Notes under the pieces: generated by a model
The model's database searches: none
Seen by the model: the letters and a program-made list of their open reading frames with translations, nothing else
What the model was told of the DNA's origin: nothing
Assembly (NCBI GenBank): GCA_003489085.1
Contig: DNJM01000036.1
Coordinates: 1 to 14,490 of the forward strand
Length of the DNA stretch: 14,490 bases
Origin: Lachnospiraceae bacterium
GTDB lineage: Bacteria; Bacillota; Clostridia; Lachnospirales; Lachnospiraceae
Reading direction: 5' to 3'
Shown: in pieces, positions 6,753 to 14,490 of the stretch
Numbering within the stretch: position 1 is the stretch's first letter
Layout: each line of letters starts with the position of its first letter
Translations under genes and position numbers: made by a program

Positions 6753-8483
6753 ATGAATAAAGATGAAAAGAAAAATGAGCAGAAAAGACCATCGGATTCC
6801 AAAGAAGTACGCAGCCTTCGGGAAGATCTTGATGATGACATCATATATCTTGATGATGATGACATTGAGGATCCGGAAGAAATCATAGAAGAGCCGGATG
6901 AAGAGACTGCTTCCGACATAGAATATAGTGAGGAAGAATCGGAAGAGTGTGAAGAAGATTCTGAGAAGTATGAGGCGTCTGATGAAGAAGAGGACGATGA
7001 AGCGGAGGAGGAAGAAGAGGAATATGAGTATACGGATCCGGAGAACGAGGATCTGATGGAAGAAGAAAGGGCAGAAAAGAGAAGAAAAGCCGGGAAGGTC
7101 TTTGCGATTGCCGGCGGCAGTGTCCTGGGGATTCTTCTGGTGGTCTATCTGGGACTGGCGGCGTTCTTCCACAGCCATTATTATTTCTTTACAGAGATCA
7201 ATGGTACAGATTTTTCCGGAAAGACAGTAAAGGCTGTCGAACAGTATATGAGTAATCAGGTAAAGGGATACCAGCTGACTCTGAATAAGATCGACGGTAC
7301 GCAGGAATTCATCAGCGGAGCGGATATTTCTCTGGAATATCAGCCGGGAGAGGAACTGCAGAAGTATATGGAAAAGCAGAACCCGTTTTTATGGCCGCAG
7401 GCCTTCTGGAAGCGGGATAAGGTGCAGGCTACAATCGGTGTAAAGTATAACGAGACTGCACTGGCGGAAAAGCTTGCCGCGCTGGAATGCATGAAGCCGG
7501 AGAATCAGACGCCGTCTGCTTCGGCAGCACCTGTGTTTGACGGTACGGAATATCAGATACAGCCGGAAACGATCGGAACACAGATTAATGCGGAGGTATT
7601 AAACAGTGCGGTGGCAGATTCCATCAGTCAGTTTAAATCAGAAATCAATCTGAAGGAGAGCGGCTGTTATCAGCTTCCGCCGTTTACACAGGATTCGGCG
7701 GAGGTGGCTGCTGCGAGAGATACCATGAACCAATATGTGAATGCCAGCGTAACCTATGATTTGAATCCTGCTACGGAGATTGTGGACCGTGCAGTGATCT
7801 CTCAGTGGCTGAGTGTGGATGAAAATATGAATGTGGTTCTGAATGCAGAAGCAATCGGCACTTATGTAGCGGATCTGGCAGGACGGTATGATACAGTGGG
7901 AACGACCAGGACGATTACGACGCCTTCCGGAAAGACCGCAAATGTCTCCGGAGGCTCTTATGGATGGAAGATTGATCAGGCCGGTGAGATTGCGGCTCTG
8001 AGCGCGAATATCCAAAATGGCGATCAGGTGACAAGAGAACCGGTATATGCGCAGAAGGCAGTCGCGCATAGTGTCAATGACTGGGGGAATACTTTTATAG
8101 AGGTGGATCTGTCCGCACAGTATATGTGGTATCTGCAGGACGGGAATGTGGTTTTTGAGGCTTCTGTAGTGACCGGGAAACCGGATCCGAAGCATGAGAC
8201 GCCGGCAGGCATCTTCTCTATTCTGGAAAAGATGCGCAATAAAGTACTGCGGGGAGAGAAAAAGGAGGATGGTACATATGAATATGAGACGCCGGTCAGC
8301 TACTGGATGCGTGTTACCTGGACCGGAATCGGCTTCCATGATGCAACCTGGCAGTCCAGCTTCGGCGGTACCAGATATCGGGACGGTTATGGCTCCCACG
8401 GATGTATCAATATGACTTATAACGGTGCCGCGACACTGTATGATCTGGTTTATGTCGGAGTACCGGTCATTATCCATTATTAA
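6753..8483 (+). CDS. Membrane-anchored L,D-transpeptidase (YkuD/ErfK family) with acidic N-terminus and peptidoglycan-binding region
   Basis: The likely role is to form or modify peptidoglycan cross-links, or attach groups to stem peptides, outside the membrane. The 576-residue protein has four parts. Residues 1-112 are cytoplasmic and disordered, and 24-106 hold about 50 Asp/Glu, including a run of six Glu. One membrane helix spans about 115-139, preceded by KRRKAGK, so the rest is outside. Residues about 145-435 match the YoaR-type PG_binding_4 pattern (INGTDFSGKTVKAVEQYM at the start). Residues about 447-576 are the YkuD catalytic domain with H529 and SHGCIN, C551 being the nucleophile. 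The ATG follows GGGAG by 8 bases. It shares an operon with tgt, 16 bases downstream. The fold and catalytic motif are clear; the exact cell wall reaction is not. Confidence 0.9.
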   Translation: MNKDEKKNEQKRPSDSKEVRSLREDLDDDIIYLDDDDIEDPEEIIEEPDEETASDIEYSEEESEECEEDSEKYEASDEEEDDEAEEEEEEYEYTDPENEDLMEEERAEKRRKAGKVFAIAGGSVLGILLVVYLGLAAFFHSHYYFFTEINGTDFSGKTVKAVEQYMSNQVKGYQLTLNKIDGTQEFISGADISLEYQPGEELQKYMEKQNPFLWPQAFWKRDKVQATIGVKYNETALAEKLAALECMKPENQTPSASAAPVFDGTEYQIQPETIGTQINAEVLNSAVADSISQFKSEINLKESGCYQLPPFTQDSAEVAAARDTMNQYVNASVTYDLNPATEIVDRAVISQWLSVDENMNVVLNAEAIGTYVADLAGRYDTVGTTRTITTPSGKTANVSGGSYGWKIDQAGEIAALSANIQNGDQVTREPVYAQKAVAHSVNDWGNTFIEVDLSAQYMWYLQDGNVVFEASVVTGKPDPKHETPAGIFSILEKMRNKVLRGEKKEDGTYEYETPVSYWMRVTWTGIGFHDATWQSSFGGTRYRDGYGSHGCINMTYNGAATLYDLVYVGVPVIIHY

Positions 8484-8499
8484 AAACAAGAGGTAGATT

Positions 8500-9633
8500 A
8501 TGTATCAGTTAATCAAACAGGACGGCCGCGCGAAGCGTGGCCGCTTCCATACTGTCCATGGGGTTATTGAGACCCCTGTCTTTATGAATGTAGGAACCAT
8601 TGCAGCGATCAAGGGTGCGGTATCAACCGATGACCTGCGCCAGATCAAGACGCAGGTGGAGCTTTCCAATACCTATCACCTGCATGTACGTCCGGGGGAT
8701 GAGATCGTAAAACAACTCGGCGGTCTGCATAAGTTTATGAACTGGGACAAGCCGATTCTGACGGATTCCGGCGGCTTCCAGGTATTTTCGCTGGCCAGGC
8801 TCAGGAGGATCAAGGAGGAGGGCGTATTCTTCCATTCGCATGTCGATGGAAGGAAGATTTTCATGGGTCCGGAGCAGAGTATGCAGATCCAGTCTAATCT
8901 GGCTTCTACGATAGCGATGGCCTTCGATGAATGTCCGTCCAGTGTGGCGACAAAGGAATATATGCAGGATTCCGTAGACAGGACATTCAGATGGCTCGTC
9001 AGATGCAAGGCGGAGATGGAACGCCTGAATTCTCTGGAAACCACGATTAATAAGGAGCAGATGCTCTTTGGAATCAACCAGGGAGGTATTTACGAGGATA
9101 TCCGGATTGAACATGCGAAGAGAATTTCGGAGCTGGATCTGGACGGTTATGCGGTCGGCGGTCTGGCAGTTGGGGAAACACATGAAGAAATGTATCGGAT
9201 TCTGGAAGCGGTAGTGCCATATCTGCCTCTGGAGAAGCCGACATATCTGATGGGAGTTGGAACACCGGCGAATATTCTGGAAGCAGTAGATCGGGGGGTG
9301 GACTTCTTCGACTGCGTATATCCAAGCCGGAATGGCCGCCATGGGCATGTTTATACAAACCAGGGGAAACTGAATCTGTTTAATAAAAAATATGAGCTGG
9401 ATGAACGGCCGATTGAGGAAGGCTGTCAGTGTCCGGCCTGCCGAAGCTACAGCAGAGCATATATCCGTCATTTATTAAAAGCGAACGAAATGCTGGGGAT
9501 GCGTCTGTGCGTTCTGCACAATCTGTATTTTTATAATACTATGATGGAAGAGATTCGTGCAGCAATTGAAGAAGGACGGTTTCAGGAATATAAACGGGCA
9601 AAGCTGGAAGGATTCGAACAGAAAAATGCATAG
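8500..9633 (+). CDS. tgt: Queuine (preQ1) tRNA-ribosyltransferase
   Basis: This enzyme swaps guanine-34 in the anticodon of tRNAs for Asp, Asn, His and Tyr with the queuosine precursor preQ1, in the cytoplasm. The 377-residue length is normal. Key elements: D89 in TDSGGFQVFSL (general acid/base), D143 in FDECPS, the GGLAVGE loop at 220-226, nucleophile D271 in DFFDCVYPSRNGRHG, and zinc ligands C309, C311, C314 (CQCPAC) and H340. The YPSRNGRHG loop differs from the E. coli form (MPTRNARNG), but the nucleophile and zinc site are intact. I recall this variant from related Clostridia. It lies 16 bases after the L,D-transpeptidase gene with AGAGGT upstream and is probably co-transcribed with it. 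In many bacteria tgt precedes yajC, as it does here. Confidence 0.96.
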   Translation: MYQLIKQDGRAKRGRFHTVHGVIETPVFMNVGTIAAIKGAVSTDDLRQIKTQVELSNTYHLHVRPGDEIVKQLGGLHKFMNWDKPILTDSGGFQVFSLARLRRIKEEGVFFHSHVDGRKIFMGPEQSMQIQSNLASTIAMAFDECPSSVATKEYMQDSVDRTFRWLVRCKAEMERLNSLETTINKEQMLFGINQGGIYEDIRIEHAKRISELDLDGYAVGGLAVGETHEEMYRILEAVVPYLPLEKPTYLMGVGTPANILEAVDRGVDFFDCVYPSRNGRHGHVYTNQGKLNLFNKKYELDERPIEEGCQCPACRSYSRAYIRHLLKANEMLGMRLCVLHNLYFYNTMMEEIRAAIEEGRFQEYKRAKLEGFEQKNA

Positions 9634-9668
9634 ATTTTCATAAAGATTCCATAAAGATCGGAAAATCT
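9632..9668. repeat. Inverted repeat enclosing a tandem 9-base repeat between tgt and yajC
   Basis: AGATTTTC (9632-9639) and GAAAATCT (9661-9668) are perfect inverted arms. The space between holds CATAAAGAT twice (9639-9647 and 9650-9658), 11 bases apart. There is no T run after the right arm, so it is not a clear terminator. It ends just before the -35 of the yajC promoter. Confidence 0.4.
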
Positions 9669-9669
9669 C

Positions 9670-9698
9670 TTGCTGAATGGGCAAAAGTTGTGTATGAT
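9670..9698 (+). promoter_or_regulatory. Putative sigma-A promoter of yajC
   Basis: TTGCTG (9670-9675), a 17-base spacer and TATGAT (9693-9698), about 36 bases before the yajC start. It would let yajC be expressed apart from tgt. Confidence 0.55.
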
Positions 9699-9733
9699 AG
9701 TAACAGTGTTTATGAATTTAGGAGGAGATTAGG

Positions 9734-10039
9734 ATGAAAGGTATTTTGGCTTCCAGTGGTGCTATGGGTCTTGGATCTATTATTCTTATGTATGCAGTGA
9801 TCCTTGGTGTAATGTGGTTTTTACTGATGAGACCGCAGAAGAAGGAGAAAAAAAGACTGGCTGCTATGCTTGCAGATATGGAAGTAGGCGATACAGTTCT
9901 GACGACCAGTGGGTTCTATGGAACATTAATCGACATTACAGAGAATGATGTGATTGTAGAATTCGGAAATAACAAGAACTGCCGTATCCCGATGCAGAAG
10001 GCTGCTATTATTCAGGTTGAAAAGCCGGATGCAGAATAG
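9734..10039 (+). CDS. yajC: Preprotein translocase subunit YajC
   Basis: This is a small accessory protein of the Sec translocon, where it associates with SecDF. It has 101 residues, the usual size. One membrane helix (about 13-32, SIILMYAVILGVMWFLLM) is followed by the hallmark RPQKKEKKR at about 33-41, then a small cytoplasmic domain with VGDTVLTTSGFYGTLIDI and a final beta-rich part (VIVEFGNNKNCRIPMQKAAIIQV). AGGAGG lies 10 bases before the ATG. It has its own promoter, follows tgt by 100 bases and is followed by a terminator. secD and secF, its common partners, are not next to it here. Confidence 0.94.
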   Translation: MKGILASSGAMGLGSIILMYAVILGVMWFLLMRPQKKEKKRLAAMLADMEVGDTVLTTSGFYGTLIDITENDVIVEFGNNKNCRIPMQKAAIIQVEKPDAE

Positions 10040-10065
10040 AGAGAACGCATAAAAGAATGAACATG

Positions 10066-10106
10066 TGAGGTCTGGAGAGAGTTTTCTTTCCAGGCTTTTC
10101 TTTTTG
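10066..10106 (+). terminator. Rho-independent terminator after yajC
   Basis: CTGGAGAG (10072-10079) pairs with CTTTCCAG (10086-10093) with one G-T pair and a 6-base loop. Further weak pairs extend the stem outwards. A T-rich tail (GCTTTTCTTTTT) follows. It separates yajC from the leuB operon. Confidence 0.6.
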
Positions 10107-10173
10107 GAGAAACGCTGTTTCATGGAAAATACCGATTACGCTCTGTTTTTTGGCTGCTTTAGCACAGAAAAGC

Positions 10174-10202
10174 TTGAAAATGAACATCGGATAGAGTATG
10201 AT
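10174..10202 (+). promoter_or_regulatory. Sigma-A-type promoter of the leuB-ilvD-ilvB operon
   Basis: TTGAAA (10174-10179), a 17-base spacer and TATGAT (10197-10202). The leader before leuB would be only about 33 bases, which leaves no room for a T-box or attenuator. Confidence 0.65.
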
Positions 10203-10242
10203 ATAGGATAATAGTCAGCAAATTATGGGAAGGATGAGAAAA

Positions 10243-11334
10243 ATGAACTTACATATTGGAGTGATCCGGGGCGATGGAATCGGACCGGAGATTGTAACGG
10301 AAGCTGTCAAAGTATTGAATAAAGTGGGAGAAATATTCGGACATACCTGCCAGTATGAAGAACTGCTTTTAGGAGGTGCCTCCATTGATGTGCACGGTGT
10401 GCCGCTTACGGATGAAACCATTGAGAAAGCAAAGACCTGTGATGCGGTGCTGATGGGATCGATCGGCGGAGATGCGAAGACATCCCCATGGTATCGGCTG
10501 GAGCCGTCTAAAAGACCGGAGGCAGGACTTCTGGCAATCCGGAAGGCATTGAATCTGTTCGCAAATCTGCGGCCGGCTGTTTTGTATGAAGAATTAAAGG
10601 AAGCCTGTCCATTAAAAGAAGAGATTACGGAAGGCGGCTTTGATCTGATGATCATGCGGGAGCTGACAGGTGGTCTGTATTTTGGAGAACGCAGGACGGA
10701 AGAAGTAGATGGTGTGATGACTGCCTATGATTCTTTGACATATAATGAGAATGAGATCCGTAGAATTGCTAAGAGAGCATTTGAGATTGCCATGAAGCGC
10801 CGGAAGCATGTGACCAGTGTGGATAAGGCAAATGTACTGGATTCCTCCAGACTTTGGAGAAAGGTTGTGGAAGAGGTTGCAGAAGAATATCCGGAAGTCA
10901 CTTTGACCCATATGTTGGTAGATAACTGTGCAATGCAGCTGGTGAAGGATCCGAAGCAGTTTGATGTGGTTCTGACAGAGAATATGTTTGGAGATATTCT
11001 GTCCGATGAGGCGAGTATGGTCACCGGATCCATTGGAATGCTGGCAAGTGCAAGCCTGAATGAGACGAAGTTCGGTCTGTATGAACCAAGCGGCGGCTCT
11101 GCGCCGGACATTGCAGGACTGGGCATCGCGAATCCGATTGCCACCATTCTGTCTGCAGCTATGCTGCTTCGATATTCTTTCGATCTGGATCAGGAGGCGG
11201 ATGCAGTGGAAGCAGCAGTTTCCCGGACGCTGAAGGATGGCTACAGAACCGGAGATATTATGTCTGAAGGAAAGACAAAAGTAAATACAAAGGAAATGGG
11301 AGATCTGATCTGTGAGCGGATCTGCCGGAAATAA
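10243..11334 (+). CDS. leuB: 3-isopropylmalate dehydrogenase
   Basis: This enzyme oxidises and decarboxylates 3-isopropylmalate to 2-oxoisocaproate with NAD in leucine synthesis, in the cytoplasm. From the chosen start it has 363 residues, a normal length. Visible elements: GDGIGPE at 11-17, the substrate-binding arginines in NLRPAVLYEELK and MREL, YFGE with the catalytic tyrosine at 146, K195, D227 in DNCAM, metal-binding D251 and D255 in FGDILSDEASM, and the NAD loop EPSGGSAPDIAG at 281-292. Two in-frame ATGs lie upstream (10225 and 10234), but GGAAGG at 10228-10233 is 9 bases before 10243, and MNLHIGVIRGDGIG is the usual N-terminus. It opens the operon leuB-ilvD-ilvB. The other leucine genes (leuA, leuC, leuD) are not in this window. 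Confidence 0.96.
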   Translation: MNLHIGVIRGDGIGPEIVTEAVKVLNKVGEIFGHTCQYEELLLGGASIDVHGVPLTDETIEKAKTCDAVLMGSIGGDAKTSPWYRLEPSKRPEAGLLAIRKALNLFANLRPAVLYEELKEACPLKEEITEGGFDLMIMRELTGGLYFGERRTEEVDGVMTAYDSLTYNENEIRRIAKRAFEIAMKRRKHVTSVDKANVLDSSRLWRKVVEEVAEEYPEVTLTHMLVDNCAMQLVKDPKQFDVVLTENMFGDILSDEASMVTGSIGMLASASLNETKFGLYEPSGGSAPDIAGLGIANPIATILSAAMLLRYSFDLDQEADAVEAAVSRTLKDGYRTGDIMSEGKTKVNTKEMGDLICERICRK

Positions 11335-11348
11335 GGAGGAATGGGAAA

Positions 11349-13016
11349 ATGAAAAGTGATGCAGTAACAAAGGGAACGCAGCAGGCGCCGCACCGTTCAT
11401 TATTCAATGCACTGGGAATGACAAAGGAGGAGCTGGACCGTCCGTTGGTCGGAATCGTAAGCTCTTATAATGAGATCGTACCGGGACACATGAACCTGGA
11501 TAAGATCGTAGAAGCTGTCAAGCTGGGAGTTGCCATGGCAGGAGGTACACCAATCGTATTTCCGGCGATTGCAGTCTGTGATGGTATTGCTATGGGGCAC
11601 ATCGGTATGAAATACTCTCTGGTGACCAGAGATCTGATTGCAGATTCTACGGAAGCAATGGCAACGGCGCATCAATTTGATGCATTGGTGATGGTACCGA
11701 ATTGTGACAAGAATGTGCCGGGACTTCTGATGGCAGCAGCCAGAATCAATGTGCCGACCGTATTTGTCAGCGGCGGACCAATGCTGGCAGGCCATGTAAA
11801 GGGGCAGAAGAGAAGTCTTTCCAGTATGTTCGAAGCAGTCGGTGCACATGCGGCAGGAACGATTGACGATGCAGAGCTGGAAGAATTCGAATGCAAGGTT
11901 TGTCCGACCTGCGGCTCCTGCTCCGGCATGTATACAGCAAACAGTATGAACTGTCTGACCGAAGTGCTTGGTATGGGACTGAAGGGAAATGGTACGATAC
12001 CTGCCGTATATTCAGAACGAATCCGTCTGGCAAAGCACGCGGGCATGCAGGTAATGGAGCTGTGGAGAAAGAATATCCGTCCGAGAGATATTATGACTCC
12101 GGATGCTATCCTGAATGCATTGACAGTGGATATGGCACTGGGATGCTCTACCAACAGTATGCTGCACCTTCCGGCAATTGCGCATGAGATCGGTATGGAC
12201 TTTGAAATTGACTTTGCCAATGGAATCAGTGAAAAGACGCCGAATCTCTGCCATCTGGCTCCGGCAGGTCCGACTTATATGGAAGATCTGAATGAAGCAG
12301 GTGGAGTTTATGCGGTCATGAATGAGCTGAATAAATTAGGACTGCTGCATACGGACTGTATGACGGTAACAGGAAAGACAGTAGGAGAGAATATTAAGGG
12401 CTGCGTAAATAAGAATCCGGAAGTGATTCGCCCGGTAGAGAATCCATACAGTAAGACAGGTGGTCTTGCCGTATTAAAGGGCAACCTGGCTCCGGACGGC
12501 AGTGTAGTAAAGCGGTCAGCAGTAGTAGAGAAAATGATGGTACATGAGGGACCGGCAAGAGTATTCGAGTGTGAGGAAGATGCGATTGATGCGATTAAGG
12601 GCGGAAAGATCGTACCGGGTGATGTGGTTGTGATCCGCTATGAAGGACCGAAGGGCGGACCGGGTATGCGTGAGATGCTGAATCCAACCTCTGCGATTGC
12701 AGGAATGGGTCTGGGCGACAGCGTTGCATTGATTACGGACGGACGCTTCAGCGGTGCATCCAGAGGCGCATCCATCGGACACGTATCTCCGGAAGCGGCA
12801 GTCGGCGGACCAATCGCACTGGTCGAGGAAGGAGATATCATTCGGATCAATATTCCGGAGATGAAACTGGAGCTGGCCGTATCCGATGAAGTGCTGGCAG
12901 AACGGAAATCAAAATGGCAGCCAAGAGAACCGAAGGTAACCACAGGCTATCTGGCAAGATATGCAGCTATGGTAACCAGCGGCAACCGCGGTGCTGTTCT
13001 GGAAATACCACGATAG
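11349..13016 (+). CDS. ilvD: Dihydroxyacid dehydratase
   Basis: This iron-sulfur enzyme dehydrates 2,3-dihydroxy-3-methylbutanoate and its ethyl analogue to the 2-oxoacid precursors of valine and isoleucine. It has 555 residues, normal for the family. Signatures: NCDKNVPG with cluster ligand C119, CPTCGSCSGMYTANSMNCL with C191, GCSTNSMLHLPAIAHE, and DGRFSGASRGASIGHVSPEA near the C-terminus. The position that holds a third cluster cysteine in [2Fe-2S] members (TPCN) is glycine here (VPGH, G46), as in E. coli IlvD, pointing to the oxygen-sensitive [4Fe-4S] class. C78 in AVCDGIAMGH is an extra cysteine whose role is unclear. AGGAGG lies 9 bases before the ATG, and the gene starts 14 bases after leuB. 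Confidence 0.97.
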   Translation: MKSDAVTKGTQQAPHRSLFNALGMTKEELDRPLVGIVSSYNEIVPGHMNLDKIVEAVKLGVAMAGGTPIVFPAIAVCDGIAMGHIGMKYSLVTRDLIADSTEAMATAHQFDALVMVPNCDKNVPGLLMAAARINVPTVFVSGGPMLAGHVKGQKRSLSSMFEAVGAHAAGTIDDAELEEFECKVCPTCGSCSGMYTANSMNCLTEVLGMGLKGNGTIPAVYSERIRLAKHAGMQVMELWRKNIRPRDIMTPDAILNALTVDMALGCSTNSMLHLPAIAHEIGMDFEIDFANGISEKTPNLCHLAPAGPTYMEDLNEAGGVYAVMNELNKLGLLHTDCMTVTGKTVGENIKGCVNKNPEVIRPVENPYSKTGGLAVLKGNLAPDGSVVKRSAVVEKMMVHEGPARVFECEEDAIDAIKGGKIVPGDVVVIRYEGPKGGPGMREMLNPTSAIAGMGLGDSVALITDGRFSGASRGASIGHVSPEAAVGGPIALVEEGDIIRINIPEMKLELAVSDEVLAERKSKWQPREPKVTTGYLARYAAMVTSGNRGAVLEIPR

Positions 13017-13029
13017 GAGGACTACATTC

Positions 13030-14490
13030 ATGCAGCTTACAGGAGCCGAGATTGTAATTGAATGTTTAAAGGAACAGGGAGTAGACACCGTGTTCGGGTA
13101 TCCGGGAGGAGCCATCTTAAATGTCTATGATACATTATATAAACACAGTGATGAGATCAGGCATATTCTGACCTCCCATGAACAGGGTGCTGCTCATGCG
13201 GCGGACGGATATGCCAGAGCAACGGGAAAGGTCGGTGTCTGCTTCGCTACCAGCGGACCGGGTGCCACGAATCTGGTAACAGGGATTGCGACTGCTTACA
13301 TGGATTCTATTCCGGTAGTGGCGATCACCTGTAATGTCGGTGTAAGCCTTCTGGGAAAGGACAGCTTCCAGGAGATTGATATTGCCGGTATCACGATGCC
13401 GATTACCAAGCATAACTATATTGTAAAGGATGTCAGCCAGCTGGCCGATAAGATCCGCAGAGCTTTTAAGATCGCGCAGACAGGACGTCCCGGTCCGGTT
13501 CTGATCGATATTCCGAAGGATGTCACTGCCAATATGGCAGAATATGAACCTAAAATGCCGGAAGCCATAGAACCGGTTACAGAATTTCTGCGGGAAGAGG
13601 ATCTGGAAACGGCGCAGAGAATGATTGAAGCATCTAAAAAGCCATATATTTTCGTGGGCGGCGGGGCAGTATTATCCGGTGCCAGCGAGGAATTATTTGA
13701 ATTTGCCCATAAGATTGATTCTCCGGTCTGCGATTCCCTGATGGGAAAGGGCGGATTTCCGGGAACAGACCCATTATATTCCGGTATGCTGGGAATGCAT
13801 GGCACCAAGGCGTCCAATTATGGCGTCAGCCAGTGCGATCTACTGATCGTAGCCGGTGCCCGTTTCAGCGACCGTGTCACCGGAAATGCAAAGAAATTCG
13901 CCAGCCATGCAAAGATTCTTCAGATCGATGTGGATCCGGCAGAGGTGGATAAAAATGTTCTGACCAATGCCAGCGTTTCAGGAGACCTGAAGGTCGTGCT
14001 TAAGAAATTAAATGAGCGGATCACCAGGCAGGAGCATACAGAATGGGTAAAGCAGATCAAGGAGTATAAAGCGAAATATCCGTTGACATATCATCCGGAT
14101 GTCCTGACGGGTCCGTCTGTGATTGAAGAAATTTATCATCAGACAAAGGGAAATGCAATTATCACGACAGAGGTTGGACAGAACCAGATGTGGGCGGCCC
14201 AGTTCTACAAATATGACAAACCGAGAACCTTCCTGACCTCCGGCGGCCTTGGCACTATGGGCTATGGTCTGGGAGCCAGCATTGGGGCAAAGCTTGGAAA
14301 ACCGGATAAGACGGTTGTGAACATTGCAGGAGACGGCTGCTTTCGGATGAATATGAACGAGATTGCAACCGCAGCCAGGTATCAGGTACCGATCATTCAG
14401 GTGGTGCTGAATAACCATGTGCTGGGAATGGTAAGGCAGTGGCAGAACCTGTTTTATGAAAAGAGGTATTCTGCTACGGTATTAAATGAT
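13030..14490 (+). CDS. ilvB: Acetolactate synthase large (catalytic) subunit, partial at 3' end
   Basis: This enzyme joins two pyruvates, or pyruvate and 2-oxobutanoate, using thiamine diphosphate, the first shared step of valine, leucine and isoleucine synthesis. There are 487 codons here with no stop; about 60-80 residues are missing at the right edge. Visible: the N-terminal thiamine-binding domain with VFGYPGGAIL and catalytic E51 in SHEQGAAHAADGYARATG, SGPGATNLVTGIA, LGKDSFQEIDIAG, the central FAD-type domain (GGGAVLSGASEEL, GARFSDRVTG, LQIDVDPAEVDKN), and the thiamine diphosphate motif GDGCF at 434-438 through NN at 461-462. AGGAGG lies 9 bases before the ATG, and the gap to ilvD is 13 bases. 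The operon and FAD-type domain favour the biosynthetic enzyme over catabolic AlsS. The regulatory subunit ilvN is not in the window and may follow. Confidence 0.95.
   Translation, partial: MQLTGAEIVIECLKEQGVDTVFGYPGGAILNVYDTLYKHSDEIRHILTSHEQGAAHAADGYARATGKVGVCFATSGPGATNLVTGIATAYMDSIPVVAITCNVGVSLLGKDSFQEIDIAGITMPITKHNYIVKDVSQLADKIRRAFKIAQTGRPGPVLIDIPKDVTANMAEYEPKMPEAIEPVTEFLREEDLETAQRMIEASKKPYIFVGGGAVLSGASEELFEFAHKIDSPVCDSLMGKGGFPGTDPLYSGMLGMHGTKASNYGVSQCDLLIVAGARFSDRVTGNAKKFASHAKILQIDVDPAEVDKNVLTNASVSGDLKVVLKKLNERITRQEHTEWVKQIKEYKAKYPLTYHPDVLTGPSVIEEIYHQTKGNAIITTEVGQNQMWAAQFYKYDKPRTFLTSGGLGTMGYGLGASIGAKLGKPDKTVVNIAGDGCFRMNMNEIATAARYQVPIIQVVLNNHVLGMVRQWQNLFYEKRYSATVLND

Noticed and set aside
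6990..7080. Purine-rich GAAGAAGAGG stretch as a structural DNA repeat
   Set aside because: It is explained by the Glu/Asp codons of the acidic tail, with no regular period beyond codons.
6696..7178. 160-codon minus-strand frame that looks like a hydrophobic membrane protein
   Set aside because: The Phe/Ile-rich look comes from reading the Asp/Glu-rich codons of the L,D-transpeptidase tail backwards. It has no motif and crosses the transpeptidase promoter.
7638..8489. 283-codon minus-strand frame
   Set aside because: It is antisense to the catalytic part of the L,D-transpeptidase with no family resemblance.
10105..10242. Possible T-box or attenuator before leuB
   Set aside because: There is no T-box sequence or antiterminator stem, and the predicted promoter lies too close to leuB. 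Small inverted repeats such as GAAAC-GCT-GTTTC at 10109-10121 are too short to mean much.
1..14490. Mobile element, phage, CRISPR or tRNA gene
   Set aside because: I looked for transposase or integrase motifs, regular repeat-spacer arrays and tRNA-like features and saw none. The gaps between genes are short and explained by promoters and terminators.

Overview
This 14.5 kb window is chromosomal DNA, most likely from a low-oxygen Gram-positive gut bacterium of the Clostridia, probably family Lachnospiraceae. The basis is moderate GC content, strong AGGAGG-type ribosome binding sites, sigma-A-like promoters, closely packed operons, a sortase-free YkuD-type cell wall enzyme, and typical clostridial sequence variants in Tgt, IlvD and IlvB. 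The species cannot be fixed from the sequence alone. Twelve protein genes are supported. I see no tRNA, rRNA, CRISPR, phage or insertion sequence.

Left part (1-4100, minus strand): a four-gene polyamine uptake operon read right to left. It runs from an Xre/cupin regulator to potA (ATPase), potB (permease) and a potC-potD fusion that joins the second permease to the substrate-binding domain; the fusion runs off the left edge. The genes overlap or lie 14 bases apart. The regulator gene has its own promoter and a palindromic operator candidate. Diverging from it is an XdhC-type molybdenum hydroxylase maturation gene (4329-5360) with its own promoter and an unusual domain order. It ends at a bidirectional terminator shared with the convergent aroC.

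Middle (5428-10039): aroC (chorismate synthase, minus strand) diverges from a pair of plus-strand genes, a membrane-anchored L,D-transpeptidase with a very acidic N-terminus and tgt (queuine tRNA-ribosyltransferase). The 200-base region between aroC and the transpeptidase holds promoters for both directions and two perfect palindromes. After tgt comes yajC with its own promoter and terminator.

Right part (10243-14490, plus strand): a branched-chain amino acid operon leuB-ilvD-ilvB, with 13-14 base gaps, from a clear promoter with a short leader. IlvB (acetolactate synthase) and IlvD (dihydroxyacid dehydratase) act in the shared valine/isoleucine route, and LeuB acts in leucine synthesis. IlvB is cut by the right edge.

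Most of the window is housekeeping. The points most worth a second look are the tethered PotC-PotD fusion, the rearranged XdhC, the acidic tail of the L,D-transpeptidase, and the palindromes and repeats in the two divergent intergenic regions. I found no clearly new multi-gene system.
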